Shown: piece after piece, positions 8,514 through 16,963 of the stretch | Layout: each line of letters begins with the position of its first letter | Numbering within the stretch: the stretch's first letter is position 1 | Origin: Haloferax elongans ATCC BAA-1513 | GTDB taxonomy: Archaea > Halobacteriota > Halobacteria > Halobacteriales > Haloferacaceae | NCBI RefSeq assembly: GCF_000336755.1 | Contig: NZ_AOLK01000012.1 | Span: 55,149 to 119,148 of the forward strand | Direction of reading: 5' to 3' | Length of the DNA stretch: 64,000 bases | Position numbers and translations under genes: made by a program | Notes under the pieces: model-generated | Told to the model about the DNA's origin: nothing | The model's input: the letters and a program-made list of their open reading frames with translations, nothing else | Databases searched by the model: none

Positions 8514-9323
8514 TCACTCGTACTGTGCTTTCACTTCGTCGGCGTAGGCGTCCGCGAGGCGCGTTGGCTCGGGGAGTTTGTAGTCGCCGCCGAGTCGTGA
8601 GACGAGGTCGACGGTCGTCTCCGGCGACAGGCGATGGCCGGGACTGACGTACAGTGGGTTGACGATGGGCTGTGAGTCGTACTGCCGCGATTGGAACGCG
8701 TACCCGATGACGGTTTCCGGCGTGGCAGGGTGGCCACCGACCGCATCGACAGCGTCGTCGGCGCGGATTGGCGTGTTCCATCCTTTTGGGTGTCCGTCCA
8801 CGTCTTCGTCGGGGGTGCCACAGAGGAGCGACTTGGCGACGCCGATGCTCGGCACGTCGCAGACGACGCCCACGTGAGTCGCCAGTCCGGCCTGCCGGAA
8901 GTGGATGCGCCCGGAGCCGTCGAAGACGAGGAGGTCCGGGTCGTGTTCGAGTTTGGCCAGTGCGTCGAGAATAGGGCCGCCCTCGCGGAACGACAGCAGG
9001 CCGGGGATGTAGGGCAAATCGAGGTCCGATACGGCGTAAGCGCGCTCGACGACCTCGCCGCCCCGAAGGACGACGACGGCGCTCACGGCGCGGTCATCGA
9101 GGAACGCTTGGTCGATGCCAGCGATGAGGGGTGGGCCGGTGTCCGAACTTGCGTCAGTCCCCGTGAGCGTCGTGGCACCGGGGTCGTCGAGCGCGACGCT
9201 TGCCGGGTCGAATGGGAGTTCGTCTTCGAACACCGCTGCCTCGGCAACGCGGCGCTGAAGCGCCTCCATCTCGTCGCGCGAGAGGCCGGGGCGCGGTGCG
9301 AGGTCCGGGTTGGCCGGTCGCAT
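8514..9323 (-). CDS. nfi: Endonuclease V
   Basis: This 269-residue enzyme cuts DNA or RNA near deaminated adenine (inosine) and starts repair. Family motifs in order are AGIDQAF (metal Asp), YIPGLLSFREGGP (metal Glu, substrate wedge), and FDGSGRIHFRQAGLATHVGV (metal Asp), then IGVAKSLLCG. The last motif differs slightly from the usual DGHGxxHPRxxGxASHxG: Ser replaces His, and FRQ replaces PRR. The ATG at 9323 lies one base after the rhomboid stop codon, so the pair is an operon. Longer than bacterial Nfi because of a 60-residue N-terminal extension. Confidence 0.88.
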   Translation of the reverse strand: MRPANPDLAPRPGLSRDEMEALQRRVAEAAVFEDELPFDPASVALDDPGATTLTGTDASSDTGPPLIAGIDQAFLDDRAVSAVVVLRGGEVVERAYAVSDLDLPYIPGLLSFREGGPILDALAKLEHDPDLLVFDGSGRIHFRQAGLATHVGVVCDVPSIGVAKSLLCGTPDEDVDGHPKGWNTPIRADDAVDAVGGHPATPETVIGYAFQSRQYDSQPIVNPLYVSPGHRLSPETTVDLVSRLGGDYKLPEPTRLADAYADEVKAQYE

Positions 9324-9324
9324 C

Positions 9325-10248
9325 TTAGAAGCGGCCGCCGGGACCACCGCGACGCCCGCCACCGAGCGACATCTGGTTGGGGATATTCCGCTTTCCATTC
9401 ACGCGCTGGCCGTACGCGAGGCCGATGACGAGGCCGACGAGGTGGGCGAAGTGTGCGACGTTGCCCTGTCCGACCGACGCGGCAGAGTTGGGCGAGAGGA
9501 AGAACACGACCGAGAGAGCCGCGAAGCCGAAGGTAAACAGCCACAGCGGGATTGGAATCACGAAGTACAGGTAAATTCGAAGCCCGGGGTTCAGGACCGT
9601 GAGAACCCCGAGGATGGCGAAGACGGCACCTGACGCGCCGAGGACCGACGTGGTGACACCCGGCGTGAGGACGAAGCTACTCCCGATGTGCGCGAGTCCT
9701 GCGGCCATTCCGGCGATGACGAACAGAGCGGTGAACTTCCGCGACCCGATGTAGCGTTCGACTGGCGGGCCGAAGAAGTACAGGACGATGCTGTTGCCGA
9801 CGATGTGGAAGAACGATATTGGGCTGTGTGAGAACACCGAGGTGACCCAAGTCCAGACGAAGAGTGGGTTCTCCGTACTCAGCGTAAACAGCGCGCTGAA
9901 CGTCCCGCGGGGGAAGATGCCAGCCTGCGTTCCGAGGATGACGGCCCACTCCAGCGCGAACATAATCCACATGACCCCGAGGAAGACGTAGGCCATATTC
10001 CCGCGGAAGTATCCAAGTAACCCGCCCGTGCTGGTGAGCGAGTCGACAAGACCGCTCGCGCGGCCACGCTGTGAACTCACCGAGTCGTCGAAGTCACTTT
10101 CGAAGACACCGGACGGGTCGTCCCAGTTCGAAAGCCCCGGACACTCGTGATTCTCCGGAAGGCGGTGTTCCGAACAGAACGTCCCGCCACATCGAGAACA
10201 GCGGTACGGCAAGTTCTCGTGCCGACCGCACTCGTCGCAGGTAGCCAT
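9325..10248 (-). CDS. Rhomboid intramembrane serine protease with N-terminal AN1-type zinc finger (RhoII-like)
   Basis: Residues 1-40 form an AN1-like finger (CDECGRHENLPYRC, then CGGTFCSEHRLPENHEC). Six hydrophobic segments follow. The catalytic serine lies in VLGASGAVFA (GxSG) and the partner histidine in NVAHFAHLVGL; a helix-2 His-Asn pair (FFHIVGNSIVLYF) is also present. It should cleave membrane proteins within the bilayer. The tail is Gly/Arg-rich. The TATA-like TTTTTATC (10272-10279, minus strand) gives leaderless spacing. It leads an operon with endonuclease V. Gene order fits H. volcanii rhoII (HVO_0727, from memory). Confidence 0.9.
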   Translation of the reverse strand: MATCDECGRHENLPYRCSRCGGTFCSEHRLPENHECPGLSNWDDPSGVFESDFDDSVSSQRGRASGLVDSLTSTGGLLGYFRGNMAYVFLGVMWIMFALEWAVILGTQAGIFPRGTFSALFTLSTENPLFVWTWVTSVFSHSPISFFHIVGNSIVLYFFGPPVERYIGSRKFTALFVIAGMAAGLAHIGSSFVLTPGVTTSVLGASGAVFAILGVLTVLNPGLRIYLYFVIPIPLWLFTFGFAALSVVFFLSPNSAASVGQGNVAHFAHLVGLVIGLAYGQRVNGKRNIPNQMSLGGGRRGGPGGRF

Positions 10249-10375
10249 TAGTGACGACTTGCAGCGGCGAGATAAAAAGGGGTTGCCTCCTGCGCGTCGA
10301 TGTCACACACCTTTCGTGGGCGACGCAGACCGGCGCAACCGCTCAAATTGCGGGTGTCCAGAGAAAACAGATGGT

Positions 10376-10492
10376 TTACTCGTCGTCGGACGACGCTTCG
10401 TCGGCGTCTCCGTTCTCCGCGGATGCGGGCGTGAAGTTCGTCGGAACGACGGTCGTGTGGTGGAGACCGAGGCGGGGTTGTTTGGCTGCCAT
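10376..10492 (-). CDS. Predicted 38-residue acidic micro-protein
   Basis: A complete ATG-to-TAA frame encodes a 38-residue protein with a conserved-looking head (MAAKQPRLGLHHTTVVPTNF) and an acidic tail rich in Asp, Glu and Ser, typical of haloarchaeal composition. On the minus strand an AT-rich element TAATTATTAG ends 28 nt before the ATG, which fits a leaderless promoter. I do not recognise a family. It lies between rhoII and ppa, where H. volcanii numbering (from memory) leaves exactly one tag, HVO_0728. No cysteines and no membrane segment. Confidence 0.6.
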   Translation of the reverse strand: MAAKQPRLGLHHTTVVPTNFTPASAENGDADEASSDDE

Positions 10493-10671
10493 TCTCATCA
10501 GTTGCTACCCGTCGAAGTGACTAATAATTACCCATGCGCATAATTCATCCCCTCGTGGGGGTCCGATAACCGGTGTGTATGTTCGGTGACGACGGCTGTC
10601 GATTTCGTCGGGGGACGGTGAGAACGCAGTCGCTCTCGGTTTCGCGGTCGAAAAAATAACTCGGGAGTCGC

Positions 10672-11205
10672 TTACGCGAAGTTCTCTTCGTAGAGGTCCA
10701 TCGCGTGTTCGATGGCGTCCTTCGCGGCCTGCTTGTCTTCCCAACCGAGGGTCTCGACTTCCTTGCCCGCTTCGAGGTTCTTGTACGTCGCGAAGAACTC
10801 GTCAATCTCGTCGAGCGTCTGCTGCGGGATGTCTTCGAGGTCTTCGATGTGGTCGTAGCGTGGGTCCTCGGTGGGGACGGCGATGACCTTGTCGTCCTGC
10901 TCGCCGTCGTCGTCCATCTTCATGAGGGCGACGGGACGGGCTTCGATGACACAGCCCGGGAACGTCTGGTCTTCGACGAGGACGAGCACGTCGAAGGGGT
11001 CTTCGTCGTCGTAGTACGTCCGCGGCATGAAGCCGTAGTCCGACGGGTAGTGGACGTTGGAGTGGAGCACGCGGTCGAGGACGACGCCAGGGATGTCCTT
11101 GTCGTACTCGTACTTGTTGCGCTCGCCTTTGAGGCACTCGACAACTGCGTAGATTTCGTCCGGCGCGTTCGGGCCGGTCTCCATATCTTCCCAGAGGTTC
11201 ACCAT
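10672..11205 (-). CDS. ppa: Soluble inorganic pyrophosphatase
   Basis: Family I pyrophosphatase of 177 residues, hydrolysing PPi to drive biosynthesis. It shows ERNKYEYDK near residue 27, SDYGFMPRTYYDDEDPFDVL (with the DxDPxD metal signature) and VIAVPTEDPRYDHI. The ATG at 11205 (MVNLWEDMETGPNAP) is chosen over an ATG at 11262: it gives the family length, and on the minus strand a BRE/TATA-like CCGAAAGGACTTTTGC sits about 30 nt before 11205. The upstream ATG would place the promoter inside the gene. Confidence 0.95.
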   Translation of the reverse strand: MVNLWEDMETGPNAPDEIYAVVECLKGERNKYEYDKDIPGVVLDRVLHSNVHYPSDYGFMPRTYYDDEDPFDVLVLVEDQTFPGCVIEARPVALMKMDDDGEQDDKVIAVPTEDPRYDHIEDLEDIPQQTLDEIDEFFATYKNLEAGKEVETLGWEDKQAAKDAIEHAMDLYEENFA

Positions 11206-11596
11206 ATCGAACCCATCCGCGATACGAGCAAAAGTCCTTTCGGCATCGGTCGCCGGTGACATAATTGCACGACTGATGCCACACCCGCACTAGGTGTGTC
11301 AGGAACTAACAAGGCTAATTTTGTAGAGAAAGTACTGTTCTAGACGTATCCAGAATCAGAGGTGTTCTTGAGATATTATCTGGGTGCCACACACAACAGC
11401 ATCCAAGTATTCTTTGGGGAATGTCGAGAGCATACCACCTATCTTGGCGAAATATATACCACCGAGTGGTTTTACAGTATAATAACCGATTCACTAGGTT
11501 TCCACCCTGATTTTGCCGGTGCTATGCCTATTATCACATTGGAAAAAAGGCCCTGCGTTGACAAAGTTTAAATAGATAGGTGACATTTCCACATCC
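11206..11596. promoter_or_regulatory. 391-bp AT-rich divergent control region between ppa and rosR
   Basis: No convincing gene lies here. Compared with its surroundings it is AT-rich from about 11300 on. It contains the ppa promoter at its left end and three TATA-like elements for the plus strand: GAAATATATA (about 11448-11457), GTATAATAA (about 11477) and TTTAAATA (11566-11573). The last is 24-31 nt before the rosR ATG and is the likely main promoter. A small inverted repeat ACCAC-CGA-GTGGT (about 11459-11471) follows the first TATA element directly. Confidence 0.5.
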
Positions 11597-11956
11597 ATGT
11601 CAGAGGCACAAACAATTGGCAACGAATCTGGCGCGGCTCGCGACCTTACCGCGTTCCAGCAGAACATCCTCGTCATCCTGGCCGAGGAACCGATGTACGG
11701 TCTGGCAATCAAGCGTCACCTCGAGACGTACTACGGCACCGAAGTGAACCACGGGCGCCTGTACCCCAACCTCGACGACCTCGTCGAGATGGGTCTCGTC
11801 GAGAAAAGCGAACTCGACAAGCGTACCAACCAGTACGAACTGACCGAAGACGGCCTCCAGGCCGTTCTCGACCGCTTCGACTGGATGTTCGCGAAGTTCG
11901 TCACCGACGACGAACGCGCCGAGAAGGTCATCGAACGCGTAAACGCCAAGCTGTAA
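11597..11956 (+). CDS. rosR: PadR-family winged-helix regulator, RosR-like
   Basis: A PadR-type DNA-binding protein of 119 residues: winged helix at residues 14-90 (FQQNILVILAEEPMYGLAIK, GRLYPNLDDLVEMGLVEKSE, NQYELTEDG) and a C-terminal helix for dimerisation. The sequence and neighbourhood match RosR, which in Halobacterium controls the response to reactive oxygen species; the H. volcanii counterpart is HVO_0730 as I recall. The gene has a strong TTTAAATA box and an unusually long upstream region, which suggests complex control. The role in oxidative stress is inferred from the homologue. Confidence 0.85.
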   Translation: MSEAQTIGNESGAARDLTAFQQNILVILAEEPMYGLAIKRHLETYYGTEVNHGRLYPNLDDLVEMGLVEKSELDKRTNQYELTEDGLQAVLDRFDWMFAKFVTDDERAEKVIERVNAKL

Positions 11957-11976
11957 TCTGGCATACACCGGGCTCG

Positions 11977-12540
11977 TTAGTTGTACTCGGGCACTTCGGC
12001 GCCTGCGGCGTCGAAGAGCAACTGTAACGACTCGGGAAGCAACGACCGTTGTTCATCGGTCGGCCACGCATTGCGTGGATAATATTCTTCGACGAACTCA
12101 CGAACTTCGGGAGCGCCTGCTGTCTCGATTCGTCGGACGTAGTGGTTTCCGAGGAAGTCTGCGAACGCACGGGCGTTCGCCGCGTGGATTGGACCATGTT
12201 CCTCCGCGACCGACTCGACGAGTTCGGCGTTGTGCGACTCGACTGCGCTCCACTCGTGGTCTTCGCCTGTTCCGCGAAGCGGCCGTTCGATGCCGCGGTC
12301 GACGTTGTCGATTTGGTCCGGGTGGACGAGTCCGTCCTCGTCAATCCACGACTCTGGATGCAACACGAGTACGTCGTCTTCTTCGCGGACTCGCGCGGTG
12401 AAGCCGTGCGGTTCGACGAGTTCGTCGCGCGCCGACTGGTACGTCGCACGCTCGTCGGGGTCGACGGCGTCGCGTGCGAGCCTCGTCAACCGCTCGGCCT
12501 CCTGTTGCACGTCTTCCGGGATATCGTCTGACTCAGGCAT
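11977..12540 (-). CDS. rnhA operon protein (haloarchaeal DUF)
   Basis: An acidic, soluble 187-residue protein of unknown function that in haloarchaea is annotated only by its position after rnhA (DUF7108, from memory). It begins [20 protein letters not shown], a helical segment; the central part contains a strand-rich HGFTARVREEDDVLVLHPESW and the end is helical. No catalytic or metal motif is evident. Its ATG overlaps the rnhA stop by 8 bp, so translation is probably coupled; a role with RNase H in RNA-DNA hybrid handling is only suggested by context. Confidence 0.7.
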   Translation of the reverse strand: MPESDDIPEDVQQEAERLTRLARDAVDPDERATYQSARDELVEPHGFTARVREEDDVLVLHPESWIDEDGLVHPDQIDNVDRGIERPLRGTGEDHEWSAVESHNAELVESVAEEHGPIHAANARAFADFLGNHYVRRIETAGAPEVREFVEEYYPRNAWPTDEQRSLLPESLQLLFDAAGAEVPEYN

Positions 12541-13126
12541 TGTCGAGCGCCTCGTTGGCCAAGGAGTCGGCGTGGTCGTTTATCTCTCGCGGTACGTGTT
12601 CGAGCGACCAGCGGTCGAACCGGTCGAGGAGTTCGCGCACCGTCACGCGGTGTTCGCGCAGTCCGGGGTCGTTCGTCTTCCACTCGCCGCGCACCTGCTT
12701 GACGATGAGTTGCGAGTCGCCTCGGACGTCGACTTCGTCGTACCCGTACTCGGCCGCGGCGGTGAGCGCCTCGACGAGTGCCTCGTACTCCGCGCGGTTG
12801 TTCGTCGTCTTTCCGATTCGCTTCGACCCCTCGGCGACGATACCGTCGCTGGTGACGATAACCCACCCAATCGCCGCGGGACCGGGATTCCCCCGGCTCG
12901 CTCCGTCGAAGTAGACGTGTGCACGGCCACCACCGGGTTCCAAGAGAGGCAAGATGTCCGTCGGTGACCCGCCTTGCACGACGACTTTTCCGTCGTAGGC
13001 GACCGCGGTCGCATCGCCGCGTTCGGCTCGCCACCGCTCGTGGTCGGTATTTCCGGGAGTAACGGTCACACCCGCCTCTTCGAGCCGTCGTCGCGCTTCG
13101 TCGGAGTCACACTCGACCGTCGGCAT
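12533..13126 (-). CDS. rnhA: Ribonuclease HI with N-terminal extension
   Basis: A protein of 197 residues whose C-terminal 130 residues form an RNase H fold. The four acidic residues are visible in [33 protein letters not shown] and [11 protein letters not shown]. It removes RNA from RNA-DNA hybrids. The 67-residue N-terminal part ([19 protein letters not shown]) is a separate small domain seen in halophilic homologues. ATG 13126 is preferred over a GTG six bases upstream; a minus-strand TATA-like ACTTTACCC lies about 30 nt before it. It heads a two-gene operon. Confidence 0.92.
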   Translation of the reverse strand: MPTVECDSDEARRRLEEAGVTVTPGNTDHERWRAERGDATAVAYDGKVVVQGGSPTDILPLLEPGGGRAHVYFDGASRGNPGPAAIGWVIVTSDGIVAEGSKRIGKTTNNRAEYEALVEALTAAAEYGYDEVDVRGDSQLIVKQVRGEWKTNDPGLREHRVTVRELLDRFDRWSLEHVPREINDHADSLANEALDNA

Positions 13127-13245
13127 ATCCACACCTCGCCGGTGGGAGGGTAAAGTCGGTTCGTTCGCTCCTCTATAGATTTCTGGAAACTATCCTCTCC
13201 CGGGATAAGTTTGAAGTGGAAAGCTCCAGACAGTATATAAATGCG

Positions 13246-14223
13246 ATGAAACGGCCCACCCGCCAGCGGGAGCGCGAGCACGAACGGACTCGATGGGGAG
13301 ACGAGTCAGCGGACGACGAAGCCGAGACGGACATCGATATCGACGATTTGGACTCCGACGAGGTCGTCCGCACGGCAGACGGTGAGTTGATCCACGAGGA
13401 GACTGGTATCGTATTGGAAGAAGACCGAATCGACCCCGGCCCGGAGTGGCGCGCGTTCAACCACTCGGAGCGGCAAGAGAAATCGCGCGTGGGCGCGCCG
13501 ACGACCAAGACGATGCACGACAAGGGGTTGACGACGACTATCGACTGGAAGGACAAAGACGCCTACGGGCGGTCGATTTCGTCCCGAAAGCGGTCGCAGA
13601 TGCATCGCCTGCGCAAGTGGCAAGAGCGGATTCGGACGAAAGACGCCGGTGAGCGTAACCTACAGTTCGCACTCAGTGAGGTCGACCGCATGGCGTCGGC
13701 GCTCGGGGTACCGCGGTCGGTCCGTGAGGTCGCGTCGGTCATCTACCGCCGCGCACTCGACGAAGACCTGATTCGCGGGCGCTCTATCGAGGGGGTCGCA
13801 ACCGCCTGTCTCTACGCCGCCTGCCGGAAGGAAGGGATTCCACGCTCGCTCGAAGAGATTGCCGAGGTCTCTCGCGTCGAGCGAAAGGAGATTGGCCGCA
13901 CCTATCGGTACGTCTCACAGGAACTCGGCCTGGAGATGCGTCCGGTCGACCCGAAGAAGTACGTCCCGCGATTCTCGTCGGAACTCGACCTCTCGAAGGA
14001 GGTCCAGTCGAAGGCCAACGAGATTATCGAGACGACGGCCGAGCAGGGCTTGCTCTCGGGCAAGTCACCGACCGGCTACGCCGCCGCGGCAATATACGCC
14101 GCCTCGCTCCTCTGTAACGAGAAGAAAACCCAGCGCGAAGTCGCCGACGTCGCGCAGGTGACCGAAGTCACCATCCGCAATCGCTACCAAGAACAAATCG
14201 AAGCGATGGGCATCCACACCTAA
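13246..14223 (+). CDS. tfb: Transcription initiation factor B (TFB) with degenerate zinc ribbon
   Basis: TFB recruits RNA polymerase to TBP-bound promoters. The B-reader/linker (GPEWRAF, then [20 protein letters not shown]) and both cyclin folds (from [18 protein letters not shown] to [17 protein letters not shown]) are intact over 325 residues. The N-terminal zinc ribbon is not: by alignment to ordinary haloarchaeal TFBs the four cysteine positions are Asp36, Glu39, His50 and Thr53, and no cysteine occurs in the first 70 residues. It may contact polymerase differently or need no zinc. The start is ATG 13246; an earlier ATG at 13241 runs into a stop at once. Confidence 0.9.
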   Translation: MKRPTRQREREHERTRWGDESADDEAETDIDIDDLDSDEVVRTADGELIHEETGIVLEEDRIDPGPEWRAFNHSERQEKSRVGAPTTKTMHDKGLTTTIDWKDKDAYGRSISSRKRSQMHRLRKWQERIRTKDAGERNLQFALSEVDRMASALGVPRSVREVASVIYRRALDEDLIRGRSIEGVATACLYAACRKEGIPRSLEEIAEVSRVERKEIGRTYRYVSQELGLEMRPVDPKKYVPRFSSELDLSKEVQSKANEIIETTAEQGLLSGKSPTGYAAAAIYAASLLCNEKKTQREVADVAQVTEVTIRNRYQEQIEAMGIHT

Positions 14224-14311
14224 GCGGGCCGTCGTTTCGAGTTCACACACCAGACTCCATTTTCTGCGCCGTCGCCGAAGGTTCATACCGCCGGACGACT
14301 CACTTCCGGTG

Positions 14312-15574
14312 ATGCGGCTCGACGAGTACATGGACATCGAGCGAGACGAGCGCGCCGAGCGCCGCCGCCTCGCCGAAGAGAAGTCCTACGGCATCCTCGA
14401 CCACCTCGAAACGTTTCAGGACCGCTTCGAGGAGACCGTGCAGGGAGACTCGCTGTACGGTGGTGTCTCACCGTCCATCTTCGTCGGGCGCTCGAACTAC
14501 CCGCGTGTCTCGACAGGTATCCTCTCGCCGGTCGGCCACGACGAGGACGCCGCCGCGTTCGAGACGAGCGCCGCGTGGTACGACGAGGGCGTGAGTATCG
14601 AAGACGTGTTCCAGCGCCGAACGTCGCTCCTAAACTCGAACCGCGGGACGAAGGTGACGAACGTCGCCGACTCGTGGGACGGCTTTCTCGGAACCCAGCG
14701 CGAAGTCGCCATCGCCGACCGACCCGTCACCGTCGAAATCGGACTCGACGGCAAACCGGACCTGAACCTCGACGCCAGCGCCGACGACGTGGCGACACCG
14801 GTCGGGCCGCGCGCCCGCGCTCGCTCGGCCGACCTCGCGGAGAATCCGCACGTCCCCAAATTGGTGAAAAAGACGCTCGAAGACGACGACTGGAACGCAC
14901 AGGGCGCGATGGCGTTTCTCTACCGCCGTGGATTCGACGTGTACGACATCAACACCATCCTCTCGGCTGGGGCGCTCGGTCAGACCGAACAGCGCCGACT
15001 CGTCCCGACCCGGTGGTCTATCACCGCCGTTGACGACACTGTCGGGAAGTACATCCGCGGGCAAGTGAAGCACGCACCGTCTATCGACAGCGTAGAAATC
15101 TACCGCAACGAGTTCCTCGGCAACGCTTTCTGGGTGATTCTCGCGCCGGGTCGCTGGGAGTTCGAACTGGTGGAGATGAAAGCACCGGGGAGCGTCTGGA
15201 ACCCCGACCCGCAGGCAGGCATGTACCTCGCCGCCGACAGCGAGGGCTACGAAGGTCGGTCCGGATACGTCGACGAGACGGCCGGCGCGTACCACGCCTC
15301 ACGGCTCGGAGTGCTCGAACACCTTCACGACCGGGGCCGACAGGCGAAGGCAATCGTCCTGCGACACGTCTCCGACGAGTACTGGGGGCCGGTCGGCGTC
15401 TGGCAGGTCCGCGAGTCCGTCCGCAACGCCTTCGACGGCGAGAAAGCAGAGGCCGAGACGTTCGGCGACGCCGTGCGCGACGTGACGGAGTACCTTCCTA
15501 TCTCGCTGGCCGACCTCAAGCGAAAGTCGACGATGGCGGCCGGGTTGCAGACGAACATCTTCGACTTCGGCTGA
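14312..15574 (+). CDS. nreA: DNA repair protein NreA
   Basis: A 420-residue archaeal Nre protein. H. volcanii NreA protects against DNA damage and interacts with PCNA. The N-terminus MRLDEYMDIERDERAER and blocks such as SPSIFVGRSNYPRVSTGILSP and GALGQTEQRRLVPTRWSITA are characteristic. The last residues, LQTNIFDFG, resemble a PCNA-interacting (PIP) motif Q-x2-I-x2-F, though the second terminal aromatic is missing. ATG 14312 is chosen over a GTG three bases upstream; TTCATAC about 28 nt before it gives leaderless spacing. There is no N-terminal zinc motif. Biochemical activity is not defined by sequence alone. Confidence 0.88.
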   Translation: MRLDEYMDIERDERAERRRLAEEKSYGILDHLETFQDRFEETVQGDSLYGGVSPSIFVGRSNYPRVSTGILSPVGHDEDAAAFETSAAWYDEGVSIEDVFQRRTSLLNSNRGTKVTNVADSWDGFLGTQREVAIADRPVTVEIGLDGKPDLNLDASADDVATPVGPRARARSADLAENPHVPKLVKKTLEDDDWNAQGAMAFLYRRGFDVYDINTILSAGALGQTEQRRLVPTRWSITAVDDTVGKYIRGQVKHAPSIDSVEIYRNEFLGNAFWVILAPGRWEFELVEMKAPGSVWNPDPQAGMYLAADSEGYEGRSGYVDETAGAYHASRLGVLEHLHDRGRQAKAIVLRHVSDEYWGPVGVWQVRESVRNAFDGEKAEAETFGDAVRDVTEYLPISLADLKRKSTMAAGLQTNIFDFG

Positions 15575-15658
15575 ACGGCGGCCGTCGCCGCCGGGTGAGC
15601 GAGCGACTTCGACTTCGGCCGAGTGAAGTATTTTGACAGCCGAGTGGGAAATTAGCGT

Positions 15659-15832
15659 ATGCTCCCGTTACAGGTACCCGGCGGTCCAGAACTGCTCATT
15701 ATCTTCCTCCTATACGCCGTCGTCGGCCTCCTGCCGGTCGTCGCGGCAGTCGTCGGCATCTATCTCCTCTACAAGATTCGCGGCGATATCGAGCGAATCG
15801 CTGATGCGCTCGAAGAACTAGACTCGGTGTAA
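15659..15832 (+). CDS. 57-residue single-span membrane protein
   Basis: Starts MLPLQVPGGPELLIIFLLYA and has a hydrophobic stretch from about residue 11 to 39, followed by a charged helix (YKIRGDIERIADALEELDSV). The GGPELLII head resembles the start of TatA subunits, so automatic pipelines may call it TatA. It lacks the Phe-Gly hinge and the Lys-rich amphipathic helix of TatA, so I leave it as a small membrane protein. Upstream AAGTATTTTGACA near 15626 could be its promoter. Confidence 0.65.
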   Translation: MLPLQVPGGPELLIIFLLYAVVGLLPVVAAVVGIYLLYKIRGDIERIADALEELDSV

Positions 15833-15856
15833 GCAACGGTGTCGGCGACGCGGTCC

Positions 15857-16312
15857 TTACGCCTCGACAGCGTCGAGATTGGCGAGTGCCGCGTCGACGA
15901 GTTCGCCCGTGTCGGCGACGATATCGGCCATCTCCTCGTCGTCGGGGGCGATACCGACGAGGCGAGCGATGCGCATGATGCTCACGTGGTAGACGACCTG
16001 CGTGCCGGGTTCTTCCTCCCAGATGACCACGTTACAGGGGAAGAGCGCGCCGAGTTGGTTGTCGCTGGCGTCGAGGGCGCGGTCGGCCATCGTGGGGTTG
16101 CACGCGCCGAGCACGTAGTACGGGTCGCGGTCGGCGTCGACCTTTTCGTTGAGTAGCTCTGAAGGCGAAAATTCGGTAGCGACACCGAACCCGGCGTCCG
16201 TGAAGGCCTCGCGGACGTGCTCGATTGCCGCCTCGTGTTCCATGTCCAGAACGACGCTCTCCTCGCCGATGTCCTCCGGTTTGATGGCTGTCGGGTCGAT
16301 TGGGAGTGTCAT
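15857..16312 (-). CDS. DUF302-family protein
   Basis: A DUF302 domain protein of 151 residues. Typical blocks are EHVREAFTDAGFGVATEF, the segment YYVLGACNPTMADRALDASD, and LFPCNVVIWEEEPGTQVVYH near the end of the domain. The conserved Cys in GACNP and the Cys in FPCNVV are both present. DUF302 proteins occur widely and often near redox or stress genes; their activity is unknown. The ATG at 16312 (MTLPIDPTAIKPED) is preferred over a start 57 bp upstream. The gene stands 57 bp downstream of the GrpB-like gene on the same strand. Confidence 0.78.
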   Translation of the reverse strand: MTLPIDPTAIKPEDIGEESVVLDMEHEAAIEHVREAFTDAGFGVATEFSPSELLNEKVDADRDPYYVLGACNPTMADRALDASDNQLGALFPCNVVIWEEEPGTQVVYHVSIMRIARLVGIAPDDEEMADIVADTGELVDAALANLDAVEA

Positions 16313-16369
16313 GGATTCCCTTTCACGCCCCGGCGTGGAAAAGCTACCTGTATTGTGCAGTTCGCGCAC

Positions 16370-16963
16370 TCACTGGCCGGAGTGGTTCTGCTCGTCCACC
16401 ACGGTGTCCGTCCCGTCGAGGACTGACTGCACGAACGACGACTTCGCTTCGGTGTAGACGTCGCGCTCGTCCGGGTGCACCGACGCGAGGCCGCGTTTCA
16501 GTTCCTCGTACGCTGCGGCGAGTGGCTGGTTTTCCCGGAGTGCATCGCGGAACGCGACCTGCTCGCGGTGGCAGTCGCTTCCGCGTTCGGTCACGGAGAG
16601 GTAGTGCGTCCGGCACGACGGCGGCCCGCGGGCGAAGAACCGCCGGTCTGGAACGTCGTCGTTCGGGCGCTCTTCGTAGCCCGCATCGGCGAGGACGCGA
16701 GCAACGTCCTCAGTCGCGTCGAGGTCGGAGACGAGAACGAGCATATCGACGATTGGCTTGGCGGCGAGTCCTGGAACCGAGGTGCTGCCGACGTGCTCGA
16801 AGCCGAGGACGCTCTCGCCGAGTCGCGGGCGGAGTCGAGCGACTTCGGATTCGTACGCCTCGCGCCACGCAGGGTCGTACTCGACGAGTTCGACTGTTCC
16901 GCGGGCGAGGCCGAGATGGGGGTGTGTCTCGGAGGAGTTGTCGCTATTTTCGTCTCGGGTCAT
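16370..16963 (-). CDS. GrpB/UPF0157-family protein, nucleotidyltransferase fold
   Basis: This 197-residue protein has the UPF0157 pattern: VELVEYDPAWREAYESE, then FEHVGSTSVPGLAAKPIVDM (nucleotidyltransferase-fold core with the GSTSVPG turn and the acidic pair in IVDML), and HYLSVTERGSDCHREQVAFR. GrpB-like proteins are predicted nucleotidyltransferases of unknown substrate; some are fused to dephospho-CoA kinase. The ATG at 16963 overlaps the stop of the upstream protease gene (ATGA), so it is the third gene of an operon with DUF5789 and CPBP genes. Confidence 0.82.
   Translation of the reverse strand: MTRDENSDNSSETHPHLGLARGTVELVEYDPAWREAYESEVARLRPRLGESVLGFEHVGSTSVPGLAAKPIVDMLVLVSDLDATEDVARVLADAGYEERPNDDVPDRRFFARGPPSCRTHYLSVTERGSDCHREQVAFRDALRENQPLAAAYEELKRGLASVHPDERDVYTEAKSSFVQSVLDGTDTVVDEQNHSGQ

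Noticed and set aside
11206..11262. N-terminally extended pyrophosphatase starting at ATG 11262
   Set aside because: The extension adds 19 residues absent from the family, and the likely BRE/TATA element lies inside it, about 30 nt before ATG 11205.
11362..11571. 69-codon plus-strand frame (GTG start) in the rosR upstream region
   Set aside because: AT-rich third positions and a basic/aromatic product unlike every other protein here; it runs over the predicted rosR promoter. Best explained as AT-rich regulatory DNA with few stops by chance.
15659..15832. TatA translocase subunit
   Set aside because: Only the GGPELLII head resembles TatA; the Phe-Gly hinge and amphipathic Lys-rich helix are absent.
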